Positions 27,056-35,366 of a stretch of 35,492 nucleotides of DNA are shown here, piece by piece. Position numbers and translations under genes: made by a program. Position 1 is the stretch's first letter, and each line of letters starts with the position of its first letter. Source of the DNA: Deltaproteobacteria bacterium (GTDB lineage: Bacteria; Desulfobacterota; Desulfuromonadia; Geobacterales; Geobacteraceae); NCBI GenBank assembly GCA_021847245.1, contig JAJZUC010000025.1, positions 1-35,492 on the forward strand, written 5' to 3'. Below the pieces are notes generated by a model that did not search any database, had not been told where the DNA came from, and saw only the letters and a list, made by a program, of their open reading frames with translations.

Positions 27056-28243
27056 TCAGACCGTCTGCCGGCTGCGCTGCCGGGCCAGCAGCCTGCTGAG
27101 GGTCGCCGCCACGAGCGCTAGGCCGATGCTGGCACTGAAGTAGCCGTGGTAGCCGTGGTGGGCCACCAGCGCGCCGCCGATCACCGGACCGAGGAAAAAT
27201 CCCGCCTGCACGGCGAAGAGCATCAGGTTGGCGTTCAGGGAGCGGAAGCGGGGAGGGGAGACCTGGAACATCAGCCCGTTGATCGCCGGGTACCCCGCCC
27301 CCATCCCGAGGCCGAAGAGGACCCCCACCAGCGGCGCCGCCCATGCACCCGGCAGGTGATCCAGCGCCAGGTGGCTCACGGCGACGGTGACGAAGGAGCC
27401 CCCCACCAGCAGGACCTTGTCGACCGAATCGAAGAGCCGCCCGGCCAGGAGGCGGATCACAATCATCAGCCCCGTCTGCACCGTGAAGAAGACCCCCACG
27501 TTGGCGATCCCCTTGAGCTGCGCGAACCCCTTGAAGAGAAAGAAGAGGCTGCTCCAGTTGGCAAAGTAGCCCATGTTCAGCAGGATAAGGAGCGCCACCG
27601 GCAGCTGGGTCAGGTTGGCGCGGATGTCCGCCCACTCCGGCAGGCTTCCCCTGGGGAGGGCGACCCCCTGTTTCTCCTTTTGCCTGCGGCGGATCTGCCG
27701 GACGATCCACGCCGCCGGCAGCAGCGACACCGTCGCCGCGGCGTAGCCGTGGGGAGGGGTGGGGATGAGGGGAGCCAGGGTGTCCATCACCGCCGGCACC
27801 GCTCCATAGGCCGCGAGGATGGCCACCGAATAGATGCCGAAGGCCTGACCGCTCTTCTCCGGCGGGATGACCGCCACGAAGAGGGCCATTGCCCCGGCGC
27901 CCACGCAGAACTGCCCCGCGCCGTTCAGGATGCGCAGCGCCAGCAGCCCGGGGAAGGAGTGGACGAAGAAGTAGCCGAAACCGCTGATGGTCAGCACCAC
28001 GATCCCCAGCAGCATGGAGCGCGGAGCATTGGCGGCGTTGACGAAGGGGCTTGCCACCAGGTAGAGGACCATGGCGGTCAGCGAGTAGGTGCCGATCACC
28101 AGCCCGCGCAGTTCGGCGGGAATTCCCAGCGAATGGAGGTAGTTGAAGAGGTTGTAGAAAACGGTGATGTTGCAGCAGGAGAGAAAGGTTATCAGGCACA
28201 GGCCGACGAACTCGAAGGTCAGCAGCTTGCGGGGTTCGGTCAT
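27056..28243 (-). CDS. MFS transporter
   Basis: The 395-residue protein has about twelve hydrophobic segments, a basic central loop (RQIRRRQKEKQG) and an MFS-type motif in the second half (GRLFDSVDKVLLVGG). It is not closely similar to its MFS neighbour. I chose the ATG at 28243, with GGAGG seven bases upstream; a GTG at 28252 is in frame but overlaps that site. It occupies the place after livJ2 that livH has after livJ1, and the upstream ~65 bp including the hairpin are homologous between the two loci. It may therefore have been joined to livJ2 by recombination within that spacer. Substrate unknown. Confidence 0.85.
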   Translation of the reverse strand: MTEPRKLLTFEFVGLCLITFLSCCNITVFYNLFNYLHSLGIPAELRGLVIGTYSLTAMVLYLVASPFVNAANAPRSMLLGIVVLTISGFGYFFVHSFPGLLALRILNGAGQFCVGAGAMALFVAVIPPEKSGQAFGIYSVAILAAYGAVPAVMDTLAPLIPTPPHGYAAATVSLLPAAWIVRQIRRRQKEKQGVALPRGSLPEWADIRANLTQLPVALLILLNMGYFANWSSLFFLFKGFAQLKGIANVGVFFTVQTGLMIVIRLLAGRLFDSVDKVLLVGGSFVTVAVSHLALDHLPGAWAAPLVGVLFGLGMGAGYPAINGLMFQVSPPRFRSLNANLMLFAVQAGFFLGPVIGGALVAHHGYHGYFSASIGLALVAATLSRLLARQRSRQTV

Positions 28244-28276
28244 GGCGTGCACCTCCGAATCGGCTGATGCGGCTCA

Positions 28277-28310
28277 GGGCGCGGTTCGGGAAAGACCCGC
28301 AACCGCGCCC
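28277..28310 (-). other. Intercistronic hairpin after livJ2
   Basis: GGGCGCGGTT (28277-28286) pairs with AACCGCGCCC (28301-28310), and inside it CGGG pairs with CCCG, giving a very stable stem. It lies between livJ2 and the MFS gene and is homologous to the hairpin after livJ1. No U-run follows, so attenuation or mRNA protection is more likely than termination. Confidence 0.58.
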
Positions 28311-28318
28311 CGTTGCTC

Positions 28319-29497
28319 CTACCAGGGGACCGCCGGATAGTTCATCCTGGCGTTGGCGTATTCCTTCGGCCAGACCAGGGGAATCTTCCCGCCTGCCTGG
28401 TGCTGGCCCATCCGCTGTGCGAAGGTGATGTTGTCTCCCTTGTGGTCGAAGGTCACCCGGCCGATCAGGGTCTCCTTGTTGGTCTTGCGCAACTCGTCGG
28501 CCACACCCCCCTTGGCCAGGGTCCCCTTTTCGTCGGCGCGCTTGATCGCCTCGAACAGCAGCATTGCCTGCACGTAGCCGAGGAGGTTCAGATAGTCGAG
28601 GTCCTTCCTGAACATCCTCTGTTGGGTCTGGAAGAACTCTTTCCCTTCGGCGGTCTTGAATTCGGGCGGGTCGGGAATCAGGGCTGTGCCGTACACGTTC
28701 GGCATCAGGTCGGGGAAGTCGGTGGCCATCTTGGGCGTTGCGAGGGACCAGGCCCCCACCATGGCCTTGACCTGGGGCCTCAGCACCTTGGCCGCCCGGA
28801 GGATGCCGACGTAGTCGTTTTCATAGCCGATCATGAAGATCACCTCGGAGCGGTCCTGGAGCTTGACCTTGTTCACGATCGGCTTGAAGTCGCTGATCCC
28901 CGGGTCGAACGGGTGCATCGCCACCTTGATCCCCCTGGCGGTCAGGTCCCTTTGGGAATCCTTGGCGAGGTCCACGGTCCCTTCCTTGGTGTTGTAGATG
29001 ATGGATACCGACCTGACCCCCCAGTTGGCGAAGAGGCCCTTGGCAACCTTGTTGTACCCCTCGGTGTTGGTGATGCGGAAGAAGTGCTTCAGCCCCCGCG
29101 CGGTGAGTTCCTTGCCGGTCCCACCGGAGGTGATGTAGACGATCCCCGCCTTTTCGGCGGCATCGGAGGCCGGGCCGATGATGTTGGAGCCGTACCCGCC
29201 CGTAATCCCCACCACCCCCTGGGAGGCGAGCCTCTCCACGGCAGCCACCGCCTTGGCCGGGGATGATTCATTGTCGATGGTCACGAGTTTGATCTTGTGC
29301 TTCGGGTTGTGCCTGTTGAAGACCTCCGTCGCCACCATGATTCCCTCGTTGGTGCCTCTTCCCACCCGGGCCAGGGCGCCGGTCAGCGGAGCCTCCACGC
29401 CGACCAGGAATTCCTTGGCATGGGAAATCGGAACGGTTGCCAGGAACATCAGTACCATAGCCACCACAGCCAATGTTGCCGAGATTCTGGATTTCAT
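28319..29497 (-). CDS. Second Liv-type substrate-binding protein (LivJ2), orphan
   Basis: The 392-residue periplasmic protein has a signal peptide (start MKSRISATLAVVAMVLMF, cleavage near SHA-KEF) and the same Peripla_BP_6-type fold as LivJ1, with long identical stretches such as ITGGYGSNIIGPASDAA and LQDRSEVIFMIGYENDYVGILRAAKVLRP. The second of two adjacent ATGs (29497) is correctly spaced from AAGGGGGT; the first is too close. No permease or ATPase genes follow; two MFS genes do. The likeliest reading is a second receptor for the LivHMGF channel with a shifted ligand range. It has its own strong promoter and two candidate operators. Confidence 0.9.
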   Translation of the reverse strand: MKSRISATLAVVAMVLMFLATVPISHAKEFLVGVEAPLTGALARVGRGTNEGIMVATEVFNRHNPKHKIKLVTIDNESSPAKAVAAVERLASQGVVGITGGYGSNIIGPASDAAEKAGIVYITSGGTGKELTARGLKHFFRITNTEGYNKVAKGLFANWGVRSVSIIYNTKEGTVDLAKDSQRDLTARGIKVAMHPFDPGISDFKPIVNKVKLQDRSEVIFMIGYENDYVGILRAAKVLRPQVKAMVGAWSLATPKMATDFPDLMPNVYGTALIPDPPEFKTAEGKEFFQTQQRMFRKDLDYLNLLGYVQAMLLFEAIKRADEKGTLAKGGVADELRKTNKETLIGRVTFDHKGDNITFAQRMGQHQAGGKIPLVWPKEYANARMNYPAVPW

Positions 29498-29577
29498 ACT
29501 CATACCCCCTTGCTCTTGCGTGAAGTTGCCGGGCGCCCCTTGCGCATGCCGTAAGAATTCTTTTGTTAACTTAACAA

Positions 29578-29659
29578 CAAACGACGTTTGATATTTTTAT
29601 ACGCCGATTATCGCTTGTTGTCAAATTAAAAACAAAATTGTATTTTGCAAAGCGAAATA
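29578..29659 (-). promoter_or_regulatory. Promoter and two operators of the livJ2 operon
   Basis: Minus-strand -35 TTGACA (29624-29619), 17-bp spacer and -10 TATAAA (29601-29596) form a near-consensus promoter. Five bases after the -10 lies CAAACGTCGTTTG (29590-29578), as at iclR. Seventeen bases upstream of the -35 lies TATTTTGC-AAA-GCGAAATA (29659-29641), a one-mismatch copy of the palindrome that follows the two rightward promoters. Confidence 0.68.
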
Positions 29660-29681
29660 TGGCGTTTTTATTCGTATTTTC

Positions 29682-29720
29682 CATGCCGTAATACGGCGAA
29701 CGAGAAATTTTTACGGCATG
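29682..29720. promoter_or_regulatory. Inverted repeat CATGCCGTAA / TTACGGCATG
   Basis: Two perfect 10-bp arms (29682-29691 and 29711-29720) are separated by 19 bp, about 50 bp upstream of the thiolase -35. Control region 1 has the shorter version CCCGTA...TACGGG (20537-20560) at a comparable place. The spacing is suited to an activator bound on one face of the DNA. The protein is unknown. Confidence 0.5.
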
Positions 29721-29769
29721 CATGACTGGACAGCAATAAAATAATTTTCTAAATTATTTGGAAAAAATG

Positions 29770-29834
29770 TTTACAAAGTTGATTGTATCGGTTATTCTTT
29801 TGAAAATGAAAATATATTTTGCATAGCAAAATAT
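29770..29834 (+). promoter_or_regulatory. Promoter and operator of the thiolase operon
   Basis: -35 TTTACA (29770-29775), 17-bp spacer, -10 TATTCT (29793-29798), then a palindrome with 9-bp perfect arms around ATA (29814-29834; core ATTTTGCATAGCAAAAT). Both hexamers, the spacer length and the operator core match the EMO promoter, while the spacer sequences differ. This indicates conserved function rather than recent copying. Confidence 0.7.
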
Positions 29835-29953
29835 GCCTTTGGAAGGAACAGGCCCAGTGGTCTGGCGGTAAATCGTTGTGGCCGGGTCAGACAAACGGCG
29901 TTCATGATTCAGTCATCGGAGCAGCGGGAATAATAACGAAGAAAGGAAGAGCC

Positions 29954-31156
29954 ATGTTAGACGCGTATATCTACAGTGGGTTACGGAGTCCTTTTGGCCG
30001 CCACGCCGGCGCGCTTGCCTCGGTGCGCCCCGACGATCTGGCGGCGGAGGTGATCAGGGAGGTGGTTGGGCGCTCACCCTTTGCGCCGGAACAGATTGAC
30101 GACGTGCTCCTCGGATGCGTCAGCCAGTCGGGGGAGGACAGCCGCAACGTGGCCCGTTTTGCCTCGCTTCTGGCCGGTTTCCCGACCAGCGTGTCCGGGC
30201 AGACGGTCAACCGTCTCTGCGCCAGCGGCCTTGCCGCCATCCTCGACAGCGCCCGCGCGGTGACCTGCGGGGAAGGGGATCTCTTCGTCGCCGGGGGGGT
30301 GGAGAGCATGACCCGGGCGCCCTTCGTGCTGGGAAAGGCGGAATCGCCCTACAGCCGCGACGCCAGGATCTTCGATACGACCATCGGTGCCCGGTTCCCC
30401 AATCCCAGGGTCACCGGAGCCTTCGGCAACGACACGATGCCGGAAACGGGCGATAACGTGGCGCGCGAATTCGGCATCAGCCGCGAGGACTGCGACCGCT
30501 TCGCCCTCGCATCCCAGATGAAATACGCAGCAGCCAAGGCGGCCGGCTTCTACCGGGACGAGATCCTGCCGATCAGCATCCAGACCGGGAAGAAGACGCC
30601 CCCCGTGGTGGTGGACGAAGACGAGCATCCCCGCGGCGACGCCACCTGCGAGGCGCTTGCCAGGCTCAGGCCGCTGTTCGAGGGGGGGGTGGTGACCGCG
30701 GGCAACGCCTCTGGCATCAACGACGGCGCCGCGGCGCTGATCGTCGGGAGCCGTGCGGCAGGGGAGAGGGCCGGCGCCAGGCCGATCGCCCGCATCCTCT
30801 CCGGTGCGGCAGCCGGGGTCGAGCCGCGCATCATGGGGATAGGGCCGGTGTATGCCATCCCCAGGGCGCTGGAGCGGGCCGGGCTCACCCTGGCCGACAT
30901 GGACGTGATCGAGATCAACGAGGCGTTCGCTTCCCAGGTGCTGTCATGCCTCAAGCTCCTGGGCATCCCCTTCGACGACCCGAGGGTGAATCCCAACGGC
31001 GGCGCCATCGCCGTCGGCCACCCGCTCGGCGCTTCCGGGGCGCGCGTGGCGCTGACCGCCGTGCGCCAGCTCCAGCGCATGAACGGCCGTTTCGCCGTGG
31101 TAAGCCTCTGCATCGGAGTGGGGCAGGGGCTGGCCGTTGTTGTGGAACGGGTCTGA
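29954..31156 (+). CDS. Thiolase (acetyl-CoA acyltransferase)
   Basis: The 400-residue enzyme has the complete thiolase active site: nucleophilic Cys about 89 in NRLCASGLAAI, the NEAFASQ motif, His about 356 in GGAIAVGHPLGASGAR and Cys about 386 in SLCIGVGQG. It cleaves a 3-oxoacyl-CoA with CoA to acetyl-CoA plus a shortened acyl-CoA. The overall look is of the degradative acetyl-CoA C-acyltransferase/3-oxoadipyl-CoA thiolase branch; sequence alone does not settle the chain. The ATG at 29954 follows AAAGGAAGAG; the open frame reaches back to 29819 but without a start signal. It heads an operon with an NMO-like gene and sucCD. Together with sucCD this would fit a substrate that yields succinyl-CoA, such as a 3-oxoadipyl-CoA-like intermediate. 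Confidence 0.92.
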   Translation: MLDAYIYSGLRSPFGRHAGALASVRPDDLAAEVIREVVGRSPFAPEQIDDVLLGCVSQSGEDSRNVARFASLLAGFPTSVSGQTVNRLCASGLAAILDSARAVTCGEGDLFVAGGVESMTRAPFVLGKAESPYSRDARIFDTTIGARFPNPRVTGAFGNDTMPETGDNVAREFGISREDCDRFALASQMKYAAAKAAGFYRDEILPISIQTGKKTPPVVVDEDEHPRGDATCEALARLRPLFEGGVVTAGNASGINDGAAALIVGSRAAGERAGARPIARILSGAAAGVEPRIMGIGPVYAIPRALERAGLTLADMDVIEINEAFASQVLSCLKLLGIPFDDPRVNPNGGAIAVGHPLGASGARVALTAVRQLQRMNGRFAVVSLCIGVGQGLAVVVERV

Positions 31157-31200
31157 GCCGTTTGCTGATCGACGACCCGTTCTCGTCAAGGGGGTCACCA

Positions 31201-32211
31201 ATGAACCGTCTGTTCAAAACGCGGGTCACCGAATTCTTCGGCATCCCGAGGCCGATCGTGGCGAGCGGCATGCAGTGGCTCTCCACCGCCGATTACGTCG
31301 GTGCCGCCGCAAGGTGCGGGATGATGGGGTTCATCACGGCGGGGAGCTTCCCAGACCTCGCGGGATTGCGCGACGAGATCCGCCGCTGCCGCGTCATTGC
31401 CGAACGAAGACCATTCGGGGTGAACGTCTCGATGCTCCCGAAGCTGGTGGAAGGGGAAAAGACCGAGCGGATCTTCGACCTGATCATCGAGGAGGGGGTC
31501 CGGTTCGTGGAGACCGCGGGGCGCAGCCCGGAAGCCTACCTCCCGCGCCTGCACGGGGCCGGCATCAAGGTGCTCCACAAGGTCCCGGCCGTCAAGTATG
31601 CGCTCAAGGCCCAGGCACTCGGCGTCGATGCGGTCACGGTGGTTGGGGCCGAGTGCGGCGGCCACCCGGGGATGGAGTTGGTCGGGACCATGGTCCAGGC
31701 GGCGGTGGCGGCCCGCGAGATCGACATTCCGCTTATCATCGGCGGCGGCATCGGCACCGGCGCCCATATCGTCGCGGCCCTCGCCCTGGGGGCGGACGGC
31801 GTCGCCATCGGCACGCGGTTTCTCGTGGCAGAGGAGATCTGGGCGCACCGCTCCTACAAGGAGCGCCTGATCCGGGCGGACGAGACCGATACCATGCTCC
31901 TTCTGCAGTCGCTGCGCAATACCCTTCGGGCGCTGCGAAACGACACGGCTCATAAGATCCGGCAGCTCGAAGAGCTCCACGGGGGGAACCTGGAGGTCCT
32001 CATGCCCCACATCTCCGGCAAGGCCGGCCGCAAGGCCTACGAGACCGGCGACACCTCCATCGGCGCTTTGGCTGCCGGCCAGGCTGTTGCCTTTGCCGAT
32101 CGGATCGAGCCTCTGGCGGCGATCGTGGAGCGGCTGGATGCGGAGGCCCGCCGGGCCATGGAGCGGCTGGACAGGCTTGGCGGCCTGGGGCTTCGGCAGA
32201 AGGACGGGTGA
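31201..32211 (+). CDS. Nitronate monooxygenase-like FMN TIM-barrel protein
   Basis: The 336-residue protein matches the NMO/2-nitropropane dioxygenase/FabK superfamily. It has PIVASGMQWLSTADYVGAAARCG at the start, RPFGVNVS, the phosphate-binding GGGIGTGAHIVAALALGADGVAIGTRF and AECGGHPG, which carries the catalytic His of the family. AAGGGGGT precedes the ATG. Members are annotated as oxygen-using nitronate monooxygenases, which would be odd here beside an anaerobic-type electron chain. Related FMN barrels reduce enoyl-ACP/CoA (FabK-like), so an enoyl-CoA or related reductase or isomerase role is an alternative. Position between thiolase and sucC ties it to the same pathway. Confidence 0.85.
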   Translation: MNRLFKTRVTEFFGIPRPIVASGMQWLSTADYVGAAARCGMMGFITAGSFPDLAGLRDEIRRCRVIAERRPFGVNVSMLPKLVEGEKTERIFDLIIEEGVRFVETAGRSPEAYLPRLHGAGIKVLHKVPAVKYALKAQALGVDAVTVVGAECGGHPGMELVGTMVQAAVAAREIDIPLIIGGGIGTGAHIVAALALGADGVAIGTRFLVAEEIWAHRSYKERLIRADETDTMLLLQSLRNTLRALRNDTAHKIRQLEELHGGNLEVLMPHISGKAGRKAYETGDTSIGALAAGQAVAFADRIEPLAAIVERLDAEARRAMERLDRLGGLGLRQKDG

Positions 32212-32281
32212 ACCAGGCCGGACCGAAACTGGTTGGCTTTGCGATACGGATTCAGAAAATGATCATTCTGGAGGGGATCCC

Positions 32282-33439
32282 ATGAACCTGCACGAATACC
32301 AGGCAAAAGAGATCATCGCGGCATACGGCATTCCCATCCCCCGGGGCAGGGTGGCGCTCACTTCCGACCAGGTCGAGCGCGCCGCCAAGGAGTTCGGCGG
32401 GCGCTGCGTGGTCAAGGCCCAGATCCACGCGGGTGGCAGGGGGAAGGCCGGGGGGGTGAGGCTCGTCCACCACCCGGAGCAGGCCCAGGACGTGGGGAAG
32501 GAGCTCTTCGGCAAGCGTCTCGTAACCCACCAGACCGGCCCCGAGGGGCTCAAGGTGCGGCGCATCCTCGTGGAGGAGGCGGTGGAGATAGCCCGGGAGT
32601 TCTACCTCTCCATCACCCTCGATCGGGCCAGCTCCCGCTACTGCCTGATCGCCTCCGCCGAAGGAGGGGTGGATATCGAGGAGGTGGCGGCGAAGTCCCC
32701 GGAAAAGATCCACATCCTGACCATCGATCCGTTCTTCGGCCTCCGCCCCTACCAGGCGCGGCAGATCGCCCTGGCGCTGGGACTGGCGGGGAGCCTCTGC
32801 GAGGACTGCGTAAACCTCATCCTCAACCTCTACCGGGTCTGCCTGGAGAAGGACTGCTTCCTTGCGGAGATCAACCCCCTGGTCGTCACCAAGGCGGGGT
32901 GGCTGATGGCCATGGACGCCAAGATCACCTTCGACGACAACGCCATCTTCCGCCACCGGGAGTACCCCGACATGATGGACTACTCCCAGCTCGATCCGCT
33001 GGAGATCAACGCCGGCAAGTACGATCTGGCCTACATCAAGCTCGACGGCACCATCGGCTGCCTGGTCAACGGCGCCGGTCTGGCCATGGCCACCCTCGAC
33101 GTCCTCAAGGAGTTCGGCGGCGAGCCCGCCAACTTCCTCGACGTGGGAGGGGGCGCCAGCCGGGAGAAGGTGGCCGAGGCGTTCAAGATCATCCTCCAGG
33201 ACGACGACGTCAAGGGGATATTCGTCAACATCTTCGGCGGCATCATGCGCTGCGACGTCATTGCCCAGGGGATCATCGAGGCTGCCAACGAGGTCCACTG
33301 CCCCCTGCCCATCGTCGTCCGGATGGACGGCAGCAGGGTGGAGGAGGGGAAGAAGCTGCTCCTCGAGTCGGGATTGAACGTCCAGTGCGGCGACAGTCTG
33401 GGGGATGCGGCCCAGCGGATCGTTTCCATGCTTTCCTGA
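32282..33439 (+). CDS. sucC: Succinyl-CoA ligase (ADP/GDP-forming) beta subunit
   Basis: The 385-residue protein is a normal-length SucC. It has an ATP-grasp domain ([59 protein letters not shown]) and a CoA-ligase domain ([37 protein letters not shown]). GGAGGGG precedes the ATG. With SucD it interconverts succinyl-CoA and succinate with ATP formation, or runs in the activating direction. SucCD relatives also activate malate, itaconate or other dicarboxylates, and placement in an IclR-regulated operon with a thiolase rather than TCA genes keeps that open. It is 63 bp upstream of sucD. Confidence 0.94.
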   Translation: MNLHEYQAKEIIAAYGIPIPRGRVALTSDQVERAAKEFGGRCVVKAQIHAGGRGKAGGVRLVHHPEQAQDVGKELFGKRLVTHQTGPEGLKVRRILVEEAVEIAREFYLSITLDRASSRYCLIASAEGGVDIEEVAAKSPEKIHILTIDPFFGLRPYQARQIALALGLAGSLCEDCVNLILNLYRVCLEKDCFLAEINPLVVTKAGWLMAMDAKITFDDNAIFRHREYPDMMDYSQLDPLEINAGKYDLAYIKLDGTIGCLVNGAGLAMATLDVLKEFGGEPANFLDVGGGASREKVAEAFKIILQDDDVKGIFVNIFGGIMRCDVIAQGIIEAANEVHCPLPIVVRMDGSRVEEGKKLLLESGLNVQCGDSLGDAAQRIVSMLS

Positions 33440-33502
33440 GCGGCGCTCACCCTGTGCAGATCCGAATCGTGACAATCTACATGACAGAGAGGAGAAGAAG
33501 AG

Positions 33503-34378
33503 ATGGCGGTCCTCTTAAACAAAGAGTCGAGAGTCGTAGTTCAGGGCATCACCGGCCGCAGCGGTTTCCTGCATACCCAGTTGTGCCGTGAGTACGGCAC
33601 CAGGATCGTTGCGGGGGTGACCCCGGGCAAGGGGGGAATCCACGTCGAGGGGATACCGGTGTTCAACACGGTGGAGGAGGCGGTCAGGCATACCGGCGCC
33701 AACGTCTCGATGATCTTCGTCCCGCCTCCGGGTGCGGCCGACGCCATTCTCGAGGCGGCCGACGCCGGCATCGATCTGGCGGTCTGCATAACCGAAGGGA
33801 TCCCGGTCCGCGACATGGTGCCGGTGAAGCGTATCATTGCGGGGAAGAAGATGAGGCTGATCGGCCCCAATTGCCCCGGCGTGATCACTCCCGGGGAGTG
33901 CAAGGTCGGCATCATGCCCGGCTACATCCACAAAAAAGGGAAGATCGGGGTCGTCTCCCGCAGCGGCACCCTCACCTATGAAGCGGTCAAGCAGCTCACC
34001 GACGTGGGACTCGGGCAATCCACCTGCGTGGGGATCGGCGGCGACCCGATCATCGGCATGAATTTCATCGATGTCCTCGGGCTCTTCAACGAAGACCCGC
34101 AGACCGAGGGAGTCTTCATGATCGGTGAGATAGGGGGTGGGGCAGAGGAGGAAGCGGCGTACTGGATCCGGGAGAACATGAAGAAGCCGGTGGGAGCGTT
34201 CATCGCCGGGGTTACGGCCCCTCCGGGGAAGAGGATGGGGCATGCCGGAGCGATCATAACCGGCGGAAAGGGAAGGGCGGAGGACAAGATCAACGTCCTC
34301 GCCGAGTGCGGCGTCGTGGTCGCCAAGAGCCCCACGAGAATGGGCGAGACCATGCTGGAGGCGATGAACATCGGTTAA
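33503..34378 (+). CDS. sucD: Succinyl-CoA ligase (ADP-forming) alpha subunit
   Basis: The 291-residue protein has the CoA-binding Rossmann domain ([31 protein letters not shown]), [22 protein letters not shown], the ligase domain ([41 protein letters not shown]) and the phosphohistidine loop GHAGAII near residue 250. The ATG at 33503 has GGAGAAG upstream. It is the last gene of the thiolase operon and is followed 20 bp later by a strong terminator. Residues visible around the active site are those of ordinary SucD, so succinate is the default substrate. Confidence 0.94.
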   Translation: MAVLLNKESRVVVQGITGRSGFLHTQLCREYGTRIVAGVTPGKGGIHVEGIPVFNTVEEAVRHTGANVSMIFVPPPGAADAILEAADAGIDLAVCITEGIPVRDMVPVKRIIAGKKMRLIGPNCPGVITPGECKVGIMPGYIHKKGKIGVVSRSGTLTYEAVKQLTDVGLGQSTCVGIGGDPIIGMNFIDVLGLFNEDPQTEGVFMIGEIGGGAEEEAAYWIRENMKKPVGAFIAGVTAPPGKRMGHAGAIITGGKGRAEDKINVLAECGVVVAKSPTRMGETMLEAMNIG

Positions 34379-34397
34379 GGTGAAAAGGTGGGAGGAC

Positions 34398-34429
34398 AAA
34401 GGGGGGGAGAGTCGCCTCTCCCCCCTTTT
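34398..34429 (+). terminator. Rho-independent terminator of the thiolase-sucCD operon
   Basis: GGGGGGAGAG (34402-34411) pairs perfectly with CTCTCCCCCC (34416-34425) around the loop TCGC, followed directly by TTTT. It starts 20 bp after the sucD stop. Confidence 0.9.
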
Positions 34430-34446
34430 AGTCGTCCGCCAGGCTA

Positions 34447-35366
34447 GTACCACGTAACAGCTAATAATTCGGGTATAGCCTCTTCAGCTTCGTTCGAGCG
34501 TCAGCGGTAGTAAACTGCCAGTCAATTTTTTTCGTGTTGTTGTTTCGGGCTTTTTCCCAGGACGCAACTTCTGTCTGCATGGTCGCCATGTCAGCAATAC
34601 GACGATCAAGGCATTGTCCTTTTAGGACGCTGAGTTCAATTTCTGCCATGTTCAGCCAGCTACCGTGCTTGGGGGTGTAATGTATTTCTAACCGTTCCGC
34701 CAACCTTCGAGCCTCCGATGGCGGAAAGGCTTCGTAGAGAGAGGCGATGTTATGGGTGTTCAAATTGTCCATCACCAACCTGACCTTGACGGCGTCTGGA
34801 TAGCGATCATCCAGCATCTCCTTGATCTGCACAGCCCAATCTTTTCTGGTCCGGCTTTCTGTGACGGCCACATGGCGCTTGCCAGCCAACGGCTCTACTT
34901 CCATGAAGATTTCGGCAACACCATTGCGGACGTATTCGTCATCAATCTTTTTAACGGCCCCCGGTTTTCCTGGAATGGGTTCATGGACTTCTCCGATAAG
35001 CTGCTTGCACGATTCATCCATGCACACCACCGGATATGCAGGATCATACGGGAGTTGGTAAACCTCCAGAACATCTTCCATTGCCGCTACAAAGGCGGCG
35101 TTGCCTTCGGGCGGGATTTTCCAGTACTTGCTGCGGTGAGGCTGAAGTTCGTTTTTTTTAAGACCCGTTGGACGGTCATATGCGATACGGATTCAGCGAA
35201 GTTCAGTTCGACAGCCTTGTCCGCAAGAAGCCTGACGGTCCAGCGGGCGCGACCTTCAGGGGCGTCGGTACAGGCCAGGGCGATCAGCTTCGCTTCAAAG
35301 ACCCCATCAAACGTGACTTCACGTGGCGGCTTTTCTCGTGCCTTGCGATCAAGCGCTGCATCAAGC
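34447..35366 (-). mobile_element. IS630-family element, 5' end replaced by another IS
   Basis: The element lies 60 bp downstream of the sucD terminator. Its 3' end is placed near 34447 because a TA dinucleotide (34445-34446), the target used by this family, precedes it; the matching end is missing, so the boundary is approximate. The 5' part stops at 35366, where the TGCGCA-ended terminus of the window's flanking element begins. This is a nested insertion. Confidence 0.7.
34461..35366 (-). pseudogene. IS630-family transposase, N-terminus lost, two frames joined at A8
   Basis: The C-terminal frame (34461-35150) carries the DDE catalytic core: Asp in VVCMDESCKQL, Asp in LVMDNLNTHN, and Glu in YTPKHGSWLNMAEIELS. 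The upstream frame (35366 to about 35152) encodes the preceding linker LDAALDRKAREKPPREV and GRARWTVRLLADKAVEL, ending TVQRVLKK. The two frames join by a -1 shift on a run of eight A (35159-35152), giving LKKNELQPHRSKYW, as in continuous relatives. Slippage on A-runs is a known expression route in some IS630 elements. The first ~80 residues with the HTH are absent because the neighbouring element has inserted there, so this copy cannot be functional. Confidence 0.8.

Larger units (their letters stand above)
29498..29953. other. Divergent control region 2 (livJ2 operon / thiolase operon)
   Basis: This 456-bp gene-free region holds the leftward promoter and operators, an inverted repeat CATGCCGTAA...TTACGGCATG with 10-bp perfect arms (29682-29720), and the rightward thiolase promoter with its operator. 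The last ~120 bp before the thiolase ATG form a leader without a gene. Part of it is in frame with the thiolase but has no ribosome-binding site. Confidence 0.65.

Noticed and set aside
29819-29953. Upstream in-frame extension of the thiolase
   Set aside because: It begins inside the operator; the ATG at 29954 has a ribosome-binding site and gives the family's normal N-terminus.
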